Made by a program: the position numbers and the translations under genes
From: Ignavibacteriota bacterium
Lineage (GTDB): Bacteria; Bacteroidota; Kapaibacteriia; Palsa-1295
DNA: 5,440 nucleotides
Direction of reading: 5' to 3'
Assembly (NCBI GenBank): GCA_003151215.1
Contig: PLXB01000129.1
Location: forward strand, 1 to 5,440
In this document: positions 1-5,440 of the stretch, one piece after another
How the letters are laid out: the number at the start of each line of letters is the position of its first letter
Position numbering within the stretch: the stretch's first letter is position 1
Notes under the pieces: generated by a model
What the model was told of the DNA's origin: nothing
Database searches by the model: none
The model's input: only the letters and a program-made list of their open reading frames with translations

Positions 1-966
1 GGAACAACGATCTCGCTATTGTTACACGAAGGACATCACAATGTGACACTATGGGCGAGATCGGAAGAATTTGCCGCGAAGATTTCCAAAAAAAGGGAAA
101 ATGATACTTATCTTCCCGGAATCAAAATCCCTGCAGGGATAGTCATTACACACGATCCTGATTTTCTGTGTGATAAAGAGATGTATGTCTTTGCCGTCCC
201 GTCGCAATCGTTGAGGGAAGTTGCAATGATATTATCTTCTTTTATTAAAAACGACGCGGCACTCTATGTCAGTGCTTCAAAAGGAATCGAACGTAACTCG
301 CTTATGCGGATGACGGAAGTAATGCAAGAAGTTATTCGTATTGATAAAGGACGAATGCTTGCATTTAGCGGACCGAGTCATGCCGAAGAAGTTGCGCGAG
401 GAGTTCCTACACTTGTCATTGCGGCCGGAAGCGATCCGAACGCCGTGAAGACCGTGCAAGATGCATTCTTCCTTCCGCATTTCAGAGTATATTCAACAAG
501 CGATGTAATCGGAGTCGAACTTAGCGGCGCGCTGAAAAATGTCATTGCCATCTGTGCAGGTATTATTGAAGGGGAGGGGTACGGCGATAATACCGTTGCT
601 GCACTCATATCCCGCGGACTTGCCGAGATACGCAGGCTTGGCATTGCCTTGGGAGCCGATGAGCAAACTTTTGCAGGCATTGCAGGACTTGGTGATCTTG
701 TCGTTACATGCCTGAGCAAGCATTCAAGAAACCGAAGGGTAGGTGAAGAGATCGGAAAAGGGAAGACATTAACGGAAGTTCTCGCAGGTATGAAAATGGT
801 TGCCGAAGGAGTTCAGACAACCGAATCGGCGCGCGCTCTTGCGCAGCGCCACAATATTGAAATGCCGATAGTCGAAGAAACCTATAAAATTCTTTTCGAA
901 GGAAAAGATCATCGTACTGCCACACGAGATCTGATGCGAAGAGAAGCGAAGGATGAGAGATGGTGA
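1..966 (+). CDS. gpsA: Glycerol-3-phosphate dehydrogenase [NAD(P)+], 5'-truncated by window edge
   Basis: This cytoplasmic enzyme reduces dihydroxyacetone phosphate to sn-glycerol 3-phosphate with NAD(P)H, supplying the backbone for phospholipid synthesis. The frame is open from base 1. The first codons read GTTISLLLHEGH, which fits the end of the N-terminal Rossmann GxGxxG(T) loop, so the true start lies roughly a dozen codons upstream and the TTG at 19 is an internal Leu codon. Counting visible codons from base 1, family motifs occur in order: AVPSQS (65-70); KGIE (94-97), whose Lys is conserved near the active site; SGPSHAEE (123-130); GALKN (176-180), whose Lys179 matches the catalytic lysine of the family; GDNTVAALISRG (195-206); GLGDLVVTC (229-237); and SRNRR (242-246), with the substrate-phosphate-binding Arg. 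The 321 visible residues plus the missing start fit the usual length of about 330-340. The stop is TGA at 964-966, 8 bp from the stop of the opposing gene. Motif identity is unambiguous; only the start is unseen. Confidence 0.97.
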   Translation, partial: GTTISLLLHEGHHNVTLWARSEEFAAKISKKRENDTYLPGIKIPAGIVITHDPDFLCDKEMYVFAVPSQSLREVAMILSSFIKNDAALYVSASKGIERNSLMRMTEVMQEVIRIDKGRMLAFSGPSHAEEVARGVPTLVIAAGSDPNAVKTVQDAFFLPHFRVYSTSDVIGVELSGALKNVIAICAGIIEGEGYGDNTVAALISRGLAEIRRLGIALGADEQTFAGIAGLGDLVVTCLSKHSRNRRVGEEIGKGKTLTEVLAGMKMVAEGVQTTESARALAQRHNIEMPIVEETYKILFEGKDHRTATRDLMRREAKDERW

Positions 967-974
967 GAAGTATT

Positions 975-2543
975 TTATTGGATGATGATCCTTCCTTCTT
1001 CGATAATTTGGCCGTTTGTTAGAAGGTGAAAGACGTACATTCCTTTTATTAATTTTCCGGCAGTAAATATCATATTTTCCGCTCCGGAAAGAATTTTTAA
1101 TCTCTGTACTTCTTCGCCAAGCAGATTGTAGAGAATAAACTCCGATGGCGACTCTATCGCCTTGACAAATTGAATTTCAGTTCTATCACTAAAAGGGTTA
1201 GGAAAGCATAAGGCTTCGCTCGGGAAAGTATTAGTCCTGACAGCATTGGTTGTGACCATCGTTCCTAATTTTACGATCCAATAATCTTCATGCCCCAGAT
1301 TATTGGTAATATCACCGTCGAATGAATCCGAAGAGCCGGCAACCGCAAAGCTGCTATCGGAAGTCTGGATAATCGAAAGCGCAAAATCCTCGCCACTGCC
1401 TCCGAGAGTTTTTTGCCACTGAAGATTCCCGGCGCTATCGAGCTTCACAACCCAGTAATCGTCACCGCCATGATTGCCGGTAACATCGCCGTCATTTGAA
1501 GCGGTATTTCCAGCAATGATAAAGCCGTGGTCAAGAGTTTGTTTAATTGAATATGCAGCATCGTCATTGCTACCGCCAAATGATTTTTCCCATTGAAGAT
1601 TCCCGTTTAGATCGAGCTTGATGATCCAATAATCTGAATTACCATGGTTGCCAGTAACAACGCCATCGGATGAAGCGGAATAACCGGCAACGATAAAGCC
1701 GTCATCGGAAATAAGATCGATGCTATAGGCAACATTGTCATTAATGCCGCCATACGATTTCTGCCAGATTATATTTCCTTTACTGTCAATTTTTACAATC
1801 CAATAACTATAATCTTCTTGACCGGCAATGATATATCCGCTATCTGATGTTTGCTTAACCGAATAAGCATCTTCGACAAGATAATCTCCCAATATTTTAT
1901 TCCAAAGAAGTTTCCCATTCCGGTCGACTTTCACTACCCAGCTATGTGACAGTTTTAAGGTATCGCTGCCATTTAATGTAATATCTCCGTCATTCGAATT
2001 AGTCGCTCCTATCACAAGATACCCGCTGTCTATGGTTTGAATAATGGAATATGCAATATCATCTTTCGATCCGCCATAAGATTTCTGCCAGATGATCTTC
2101 CCATTGTCATCTAATTTCACTACCCAATAATCAGATCTCCCATGATTACCGGAAACATCACCATTATTTGAGTTGGAATAACCTGCTATAATATATCCGC
2201 CATCGATAGTCTGCTTAATGCTGTTTGCGACATCATCACTATCGCCTCCGAGCGATCTCTGCCATTGGAGATTAGCGTTGCTATCAAGTTTTACGATCCA
2301 ATAATCTGCAAAATCAGTCGTTCCATGATGTCCGGCAACGTCGCCATCATTGGAATATGATAATCCTGCAATAATAAAACCATTGTCAGAAGTCTGCTCA
2401 ATACATAAAGCTTGATCGATGTCTGAGCCGCCGAAATTTTTTGCCCATTGAATACTAGGAACGATATGTTGGGCATAGGATGAATCAGAAAACAACAAGA
2501 GGAAGGCAAATAAGAAAGGAAGTATTTTCGCAATTCGAACCAT
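975..2543 (-). CDS. Secreted tandem-repeat protein with T9SS type A sorting domain
   Basis: This 522-residue protein is predicted to cross the inner membrane by Sec and the outer membrane by the type IX system, ending on the surface or in the medium. Its biochemical role is unknown. Residues 1-24 form a signal peptide: Arg3 and Lys6, a hydrophobic core at about 7-18, and a likely signal peptidase I site after SYA (22-24). No lipobox Cys is present. Residues 31-427 hold seven repeats of about 58 residues with the core W-x-K-x-x-GG, a Q-T-x-D-x-G-[FY]-I-I-A-G strand, an N-D-G-D-V-x-G-N-H-G loop and Y-W-[IV]-V-K-[LI]-D. Residues 441-522 are the sorting domain. The ATG at 2543 is the first possible start, because an in-frame TAA lies 9 bp upstream on the minus strand. 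No SD precedes it, as is common in Bacteroidota. The gene is divergent from the EF-G gene and convergent with gpsA. Annotation pipelines would probably call it a T9SS type A sorting domain-containing protein. Repeat number suggests, but does not prove, a beta-propeller. Confidence 0.93.
   Translation of the reverse strand: MVRIAKILPFLFAFLLLFSDSSYAQHIVPSIQWAKNFGGSDIDQALCIEQTSDNGFIIAGLSYSNDGDVAGHHGTTDFADYWIVKLDSNANLQWQRSLGGDSDDVANSIKQTIDGGYIIAGYSNSNNGDVSGNHGRSDYWVVKLDDNGKIIWQKSYGGSKDDIAYSIIQTIDSGYLVIGATNSNDGDITLNGSDTLKLSHSWVVKVDRNGKLLWNKILGDYLVEDAYSVKQTSDSGYIIAGQEDYSYWIVKIDSKGNIIWQKSYGGINDNVAYSIDLISDDGFIVAGYSASSDGVVTGNHGNSDYWIIKLDLNGNLQWEKSFGGSNDDAAYSIKQTLDHGFIIAGNTASNDGDVTGNHGGDDYWVVKLDSAGNLQWQKTLGGSGEDFALSIIQTSDSSFAVAGSSDSFDGDITNNLGHEDYWIVKLGTMVTTNAVRTNTFPSEALCFPNPFSDRTEIQFVKAIESPSEFILYNLLGEEVQRLKILSGAENMIFTAGKLIKGMYVFHLLTNGQIIEEGRIIIQ
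978..1223 (-). other. T9SS type A C-terminal sorting domain (coding segment)
   Basis: Residues about 441-522 match the Por-secretion C-terminal sorting domain in layout. A FPNPF motif (447-451) opens it, followed by a T-x-I-x-F strand (455-459), an LYNLLGEEV strand (471-479), the GAENMIF segment (487-493), and the typical L-x-x-G-M-Y-V-F end strand (498-505) with the terminal basic/hydrophobic GRIIIQ. In this family the domain is recognised by the outer-membrane T9SS translocon and is normally cleaved on export. The rest of the T9SS machinery is not in the window. Confidence 0.9.
1263..2453 (-). repeat. Seven tandem protein-coding repeats (about 58 aa each)
   Basis: The repeats can be phased on the Trp of the W-x-K-x-x-GG motif, found at residues 33, 94, 152, 214, 260, 318 and 376 of the secreted protein (Trp codons ending at 2447, 2264, 2090, 1904, 1766, 1592 and 1418). 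Spacings are 61, 58, 62, 46, 58 and 58 residues, and the seventh unit closes with YWIVKLG at 421-427. Six units carry an Asp/Asn/Gly-rich loop such as SNDGDVTGNHG (349-359). Unit 4 lacks it, and unit 3 has a divergent, longer version. The units are clearly related in protein sequence but have diverged in DNA, so the array looks old rather than recently amplified. Confidence 0.9.
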
Positions 2544-2592
2544 ATAATATAATTATTTAAAAAGGAGATATATTTTGTTAAACAACTAACAC

Positions 2593-2622
2593 AGCATAGG
2601 AATGATTCTATTGCTTTGTCAA
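2593..2622 (-). promoter_or_regulatory. Candidate sigma70-like promoter for the secreted repeat protein
   Basis: On the minus strand a perfect TTGACA (2617-2622) is followed after 18 bp by TATGCT (2593-2598), which matches four of six bases of TATAAT. Transcription would begin near 2586 and give a leader of roughly 43 nt before the ATG at 2543. The major Bacteroidota sigma factor prefers a TTTG / TAnnTTTG pattern, so a classical sigma70 match has less weight here. Position and spacing are good, but it is not proven. Confidence 0.4.
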
Positions 2623-2646
2623 ATTAATTTAGGAGAACTTTCTTTG
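2615..2646 (+). promoter_or_regulatory. Candidate Bacteroidota-type promoter for the EF-G-like gene
   Basis: On the plus strand TTTG (2615-2618) is followed after 20 bp by TTTCTTTG (2639-2646), which differs from the Bacteroidota -7 consensus TAnnTTTG at one fixed base. Initiation would fall near 2653, leaving a leader of about 43 nt before the ATG at 2696. The upstream element overlaps the -35 of the opposing promoter candidate. T-rich sequence makes chance matches likely, so this is tentative. Confidence 0.25.
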
Positions 2647-2670
2647 CGAAATCTGACTATTTACTGGTGA
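2631..2670 (+). other. Possible leader mini-ORF (SD plus TTG start) upstream of the EF-G-like gene
   Basis: A strong SD-like AGGAGA (2631-2636) sits 7 nt before a TTG (2644-2646) that opens an eight-codon frame encoding MRNLTIYW and ending at TGA 2668-2670, 25 nt before the EF-G ATG. The main gene itself has no SD. The element would be transcribed only if initiation occurs upstream of 2631, which excludes the promoter candidate at 2615-2646. It may be coincidence, since no regulatory motif or hairpin accompanies it. Confidence 0.15.
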
Positions 2671-2695
2671 TTGTTACATTATTCTTACCTAAACC

Positions 2696-4783
2696 ATGAG
2701 CATACCTATTAAAAACCTTGCGCTTGCCGGACACGCAGGCTGCGGAAAAACTACACTGGCAGAAGGCATCGCCTTTGCCGCGGGGGTCACAAACCGCCGC
2801 GGCACAATACTCGAAGGCAGCACACTCAGCGATTACCACCCCGATGAGATCTCCCGCAAACATTCCATTAACACTTCGCTTCTCGCCTTCACCTATCAGA
2901 ATACGAAACTTAACCTGCTCGATACGCCCGGATATGCCGATTTCACCGGCGAAGTCCGTGCGGCCTTGCATGTTGCCGATACTGCACTTATATTGCTTAA
3001 TGCTCCGGCAGGAGTTGAGATAGGAACCGATCAGATATGGGATTACTCGACATTCGATCAGAATTCGGTTATTTTTATTGTCAATAAACTTGATGCTCCC
3101 GGTGCGAAATTCGATGAACTTGTTGAAGAACTGAAATCGCATTTTGGTCACGAAGCCGCCATAGTGCAATTTCCCTATAATGCGGGCGCCGGTTTCAATA
3201 AGATCATCGACGTGATGAAAATGAAGATGCTCGCTTTTAAGACCGATGGATCAGGAGCTTATACCGAAGAGGATATTCCTTCAGATGTTTCCGATAAAGC
3301 CGATCAATTGCATAAAGAACTTGTCGAGATCGTAGCGGAGAGCGATGATAATTTGATGGAAGAATTTTTTTCCAACGATGGTAAACTCGAAGAATCGCAT
3401 TTCTCCGGCGGCATTCATGAATCGTTGGCCCACCGTAAATTATTTCCGATCCTTTGCGCATCCGCTGATCAGAATATCGGAGTAAAGCGGATTTTGGAAT
3501 TTATCGTCGCTAATGCTCCCGCTCCGGATGATCATCTTGCCGATGTTCATGGGATCAACCCTGAAAATAAACAGGATATTAGTTTAAGCAAAGCTCCCAA
3601 AGATGCGACGACACTTTTTGTTTTCAAAACCGTCAGCGAAGCACATCTGGGAGATCTGTCATTTTTCCGTGTGTTCCATGGTGACCTGAAGCCCGGGCTC
3701 GATCTGGTTAATGAATCCAATGGCCGGCCCGAACGCATGGCACAGATATTCACCATGTGCGGCAAGACGCGCAAAGAAATGTCAAATGCAGGCATCGGCG
3801 ATATTGCTGCTGCCGTGAAGTTGAAGGATACGCATACGAATAATACACTCAGTTCGAAATCCTTTCCCGTTATTTTAAAACCGATCCAATTTCCGGAGCC
3901 CGTGATTGCAAGTGCTGTGCGAGCGAAGAATAAAGGTGATGAAGAAAAGATCGCCATAGGCTTGCATGCATTGCATGAGGAAGACCCCACTTTTGTTGTC
4001 GTTCACGATCCCGAGCTTAATCAGATCCTTATTCAGGGTCAGGGGGAATTGCAATTGGATATTATTGTCAAGCGTTTGAAAGAAAGATATAAGGTTGACG
4101 TCGAAATCATAGAACCGCGCATTCCATTCCGCGAAACCATCAGGGGCAACGCCGATACAAGATATCGTCACAGAAAGCAATCCGGAGGCGCGGGACAATT
4201 CGGAGAAGTGGCGATCAAAGTCGCCCCGAAAAAGCGCGGAGAAGGCTATGAGTTTGTTGATGCCATTGTCGGAGGAGTTGTTTCCAATAAACATATTCCG
4301 GCTGTTGATAAAGGCATTCACGAATTTCTCGGAAAAGGCCCTCTTGCAGGCTATCCGGTTGTCGATGTGCAGGTAACTCTCTATGACGGCAAAGAACATC
4401 CGGTCGATTCGAATGAAAATGCTTTCAAAACCGCCGGGAAGATGGCGTTCAAAGAAGGTTTTCTCGCGGCCAAGCCGGTGCTTCTTGAGCCGATCTACAC
4501 GATCGAAGTAACAGTGCCCGGTGAATACATGGGTGATGTGCTCGGCGATATTTCATCGCGCCGCGGCAAAGTGCAGGGGATGGATACGAAGGGTTCATTC
4601 GAAGTAATTAAAGCGCTTGTGCCACTTGCCGAGCTTCATCATTATTCCTCACGTCTCCGTTCACTTACACAGGGCAAAGGCTCGCATCGCCAGCGCTTCG
4701 ATCATTATGAAGACGCACCGAAAGAATTCGCCGATAAGATCATTGCAACGCATGCGAAATCAGGAGTGGTGGAAGAGGAATGA
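2696..4783 (+). CDS. EF-G-like translational GTPase (EF-G2-type paralogue)
   Basis: This is a 695-residue, full-length cytoplasmic member of the elongation factor G family, expected to bind the ribosome. Domain I holds the P-loop GHAGCGKT (12-19), DTPGY (76-80), NKLD (130-133) and CASA (254-257). Domain II is at about 300-395, domain III at about 400-475 (with GQGELQLDIIVKRL, 448-461), domain IV at about 480-598 (QSGGAGQFGEV, 495-505; EHPVDSNENAFK, 567-578) and domain V at about 600-675 (EYMGDVLGDISSRRG, 610-624; the LTQGKG motif, 657-662). Two GTPase motifs differ from canonical EF-G: switch I reads RKHSI (54-58) instead of RGITI, and the switch II DTPGH has Tyr80 for the catalytic His. With the insert-like TNRRGT...SDYHPDE region, this marks it as a paralogue rather than the housekeeping fusA product. 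The ATG at 2696 is forced, because TAA lies in frame at 2690-2692. No SD precedes it. A terminator follows, so it appears monocistronic. Family assignment is firm; role (translocation, recycling or stress translation) is inferred. Confidence 0.95.
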   Translation: MSIPIKNLALAGHAGCGKTTLAEGIAFAAGVTNRRGTILEGSTLSDYHPDEISRKHSINTSLLAFTYQNTKLNLLDTPGYADFTGEVRAALHVADTALILLNAPAGVEIGTDQIWDYSTFDQNSVIFIVNKLDAPGAKFDELVEELKSHFGHEAAIVQFPYNAGAGFNKIIDVMKMKMLAFKTDGSGAYTEEDIPSDVSDKADQLHKELVEIVAESDDNLMEEFFSNDGKLEESHFSGGIHESLAHRKLFPILCASADQNIGVKRILEFIVANAPAPDDHLADVHGINPENKQDISLSKAPKDATTLFVFKTVSEAHLGDLSFFRVFHGDLKPGLDLVNESNGRPERMAQIFTMCGKTRKEMSNAGIGDIAAAVKLKDTHTNNTLSSKSFPVILKPIQFPEPVIASAVRAKNKGDEEKIAIGLHALHEEDPTFVVVHDPELNQILIQGQGELQLDIIVKRLKERYKVDVEIIEPRIPFRETIRGNADTRYRHRKQSGGAGQFGEVAIKVAPKKRGEGYEFVDAIVGGVVSNKHIPAVDKGIHEFLGKGPLAGYPVVDVQVTLYDGKEHPVDSNENAFKTAGKMAFKEGFLAAKPVLLEPIYTIEVTVPGEYMGDVLGDISSRRGKVQGMDTKGSFEVIKALVPLAELHHYSSRLRSLTQGKGSHRQRFDHYEDAPKEFADKIIATHAKSGVVEEE

Positions 4784-4809
4784 ATGAATCTGAGATAGAA
4801 TGTTGAACG

Positions 4810-4845
4810 AAAGGGCGGGATGTGCTTCCTGCCCTTTGTATTTTT
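4810..4845 (+). terminator. Rho-independent terminator after the EF-G-like gene
   Basis: An 11-bp stem pairs AAAGGGCGGGA (4810-4820) with TCCTGCCCTTT (4827-4837). It has one G-T wobble, a 6-nt loop and a following GTATTTTT tract (4838-4845). It starts 27 nt after the EF-G stop. The minus strand lacks a T-run after the stem, so it should work only in the plus direction. It separates the EF-G gene from the downstream yeiH-like gene. Confidence 0.88.
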
Positions 4846-4881
4846 GCAGAAACAACTTATTTTTTTATACGAGAAAACTGG

Positions 4882-5440
4882 ATGCCAGAGAATAAACCCG
4901 CTCTTTTACAGCAAATAGTTTTCTTTCTCGCCCTTATTTTTTGCTTCACTCCATATGCCTCTCCTCCAATTGCGCTAGCTCTCGGGCTTCTGATCGCTTT
5001 AACAATAGGGCATCCATATCAAAAAAATAACAGCAAGGCAACGAAGATATTACTTCAAGTTTCCGTCGTCGGGCTTGGCTTCGGAATGAATTTGGGCAAT
5101 ATAGTGGAAGCAGGGCAATCAGGGATTCTCTTTACAATTGCCACGATCTTCGGTACACTAACACTTGGCTACCTCATTGGCAAGTGGCTGAAGATTGATC
5201 GTAAGATATCGCACCTTATTTCCAGCGGAACTGCGATTTGCGGCGGCAGCGCAATTGCAGCAGTTGGCCCGGTTGTGGGAGCAGATGAGAATCAGATGTC
5301 CGTAGCGTTAGGAACGGTTTTTATTCTGAATTCCGTTGCACTATTTATTTTTCCGATCATTGGTGAATATCTGAAGCTTACACAGATGCAATTCGGCATT
5401 TGGGCTGCTGTGGCGATTCATGATACAAGTTCCGTCGTTG
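4882..5440 (+). CDS. YeiH/UPF0324 family putative sulfate exporter, 3'-truncated by window edge
   Basis: The first 186 codons of a polytopic inner-membrane protein are visible, and the frame stays open to the last base. The full family length is about 310-350 residues. Diagnostic conserved segments are LQVSVVGLGFGMNL (58-71), GTAICGGSAIAAV (116-128), SVALGTVFILNSVALFIFP (140-158) and AIHDTSSVV (178-186), all characteristic of the conserved-hypothetical-698 (YeiH) family. Hydrophobic stretches at about 11-26, 28-44, 55-70, 82-100, 116-132, 139-160 and 170-180 are consistent with multiple membrane passes or re-entrant loops. Family members are annotated as putative sulfate exporters, but the substrate is poorly established experimentally. 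The ATG at 4882 gives the typical short polar N-terminus. The frame is open back to 4807, but that stretch runs through the terminator and offers only a GTG (4822). No SD is visible before the ATG. With a terminator upstream the gene needs its own promoter, and I see only weak candidates in 4846-4881. Confidence 0.93.
   Translation, partial: MPENKPALLQQIVFFLALIFCFTPYASPPIALALGLLIALTIGHPYQKNNSKATKILLQVSVVGLGFGMNLGNIVEAGQSGILFTIATIFGTLTLGYLIGKWLKIDRKISHLISSGTAICGGSAIAAVGPVVGADENQMSVALGTVFILNSVALFIFPIIGEYLKLTQMQFGIWAAVAIHDTSSVV

Noticed and set aside
19..21. TTG as the start codon of gpsA
   Set aside because: The frame is open to base 1, and the codons before it (GTTISL) fit the Rossmann GxGxxG(T) loop, so this is an internal Leu codon of a gene cut by the window.
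378..719. Minus-strand 113-codon open frame within gpsA
   Set aside because: It is antisense to conserved gpsA motifs, with low-complexity Ser/Ala/Pro composition and no family resemblance.
948..994. Inverted repeat GAAGGAT / ATCCTTC spanning the gpsA/secreted-protein junction as a bidirectional terminator
   Set aside because: The arms are only 7 bp and 33 nt apart, are not GC-rich and have no adjoining T-run; a stable terminator hairpin is unlikely.
1263..2453. Repeat array as a CRISPR or other non-coding repeat
   Set aside because: The repeats lie in one continuous reading frame, are about 174 bp long and are diverged in DNA but conserved in protein, so they are protein-domain repeats.
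2657..3169. Minus-strand 170-codon open frame across the EF-G start
   Set aside because: It is antisense to the strongly conserved EF-G GTPase domain, has no recognisable motif and occupies the divergent promoter region; it is a shadow frame.
3875..4399. Minus-strand 174-codon open frame within the EF-G-like gene
   Set aside because: It lies opposite conserved domains III-IV of EF-G, with no signal, motif or upstream signals supporting expression.
4844..4871. TTGCAG-N16-TATACG as a promoter for the yeiH-like gene
   Set aside because: The -35 matches only three of six bases and the T-rich tract belongs partly to the terminator; too weak to list, although a promoter is expected near here.

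Overview
The window looks like an ordinary chromosomal segment from a member of the Bacteroidota/Chlorobiota/Ignavibacteria group. The strongest evidence is a secreted protein with a C-terminal type IX secretion (T9SS) sorting domain, a system confined to that lineage. It is supported by an EF-G paralogue of the EF-G2 type and by starts without clear Shine-Dalgarno (SD) sequences. Genus and species cannot be read from the sequence. Base composition is moderate, with an AT-rich divergent intergenic region. There is no sign of a mobile element, phage, CRISPR array, tRNA or rRNA.

Layout, left to right. (1) 1-966 (+): gpsA, NAD(P)+-dependent glycerol-3-phosphate dehydrogenase, cut at its 5' end by the window edge. 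(2) 975-2543 (-): a 522-residue secreted protein with a signal peptide, seven tandem repeats of about 58 residues (one short) and a T9SS type A sorting domain. It meets gpsA tail to tail with only 8 bp between stop codons. (3) 2544-2695: a 152-bp divergent intergenic region with a sigma70-like promoter candidate toward the secreted protein, a weaker candidate toward the EF-G gene, and an SD-plus-TTG mini-ORF that may be chance. (4) 2696-4783 (+): a full-length EF-G-like GTPase with substituted switch I and switch II motifs. (5) 4810-4845: a clear Rho-independent terminator. (6) 4882-5440 (+): the first 186 codons of a YeiH/UPF0324 family membrane protein, a putative sulfate exporter, cut by the right edge.

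The genes do not form an evident pathway or operon. gpsA feeds phospholipid synthesis, the EF-G paralogue acts on the ribosome, YeiH is an inner-membrane transporter, and the repeat protein is exported to the surface or medium. The strand switches and the terminator imply at least four transcription units. I found no convincing new biological system. The points most worth a second look are the EF-G paralogue's altered GTPase motifs, the seven-fold repeat architecture with one defective unit, and the compact divergent control region.
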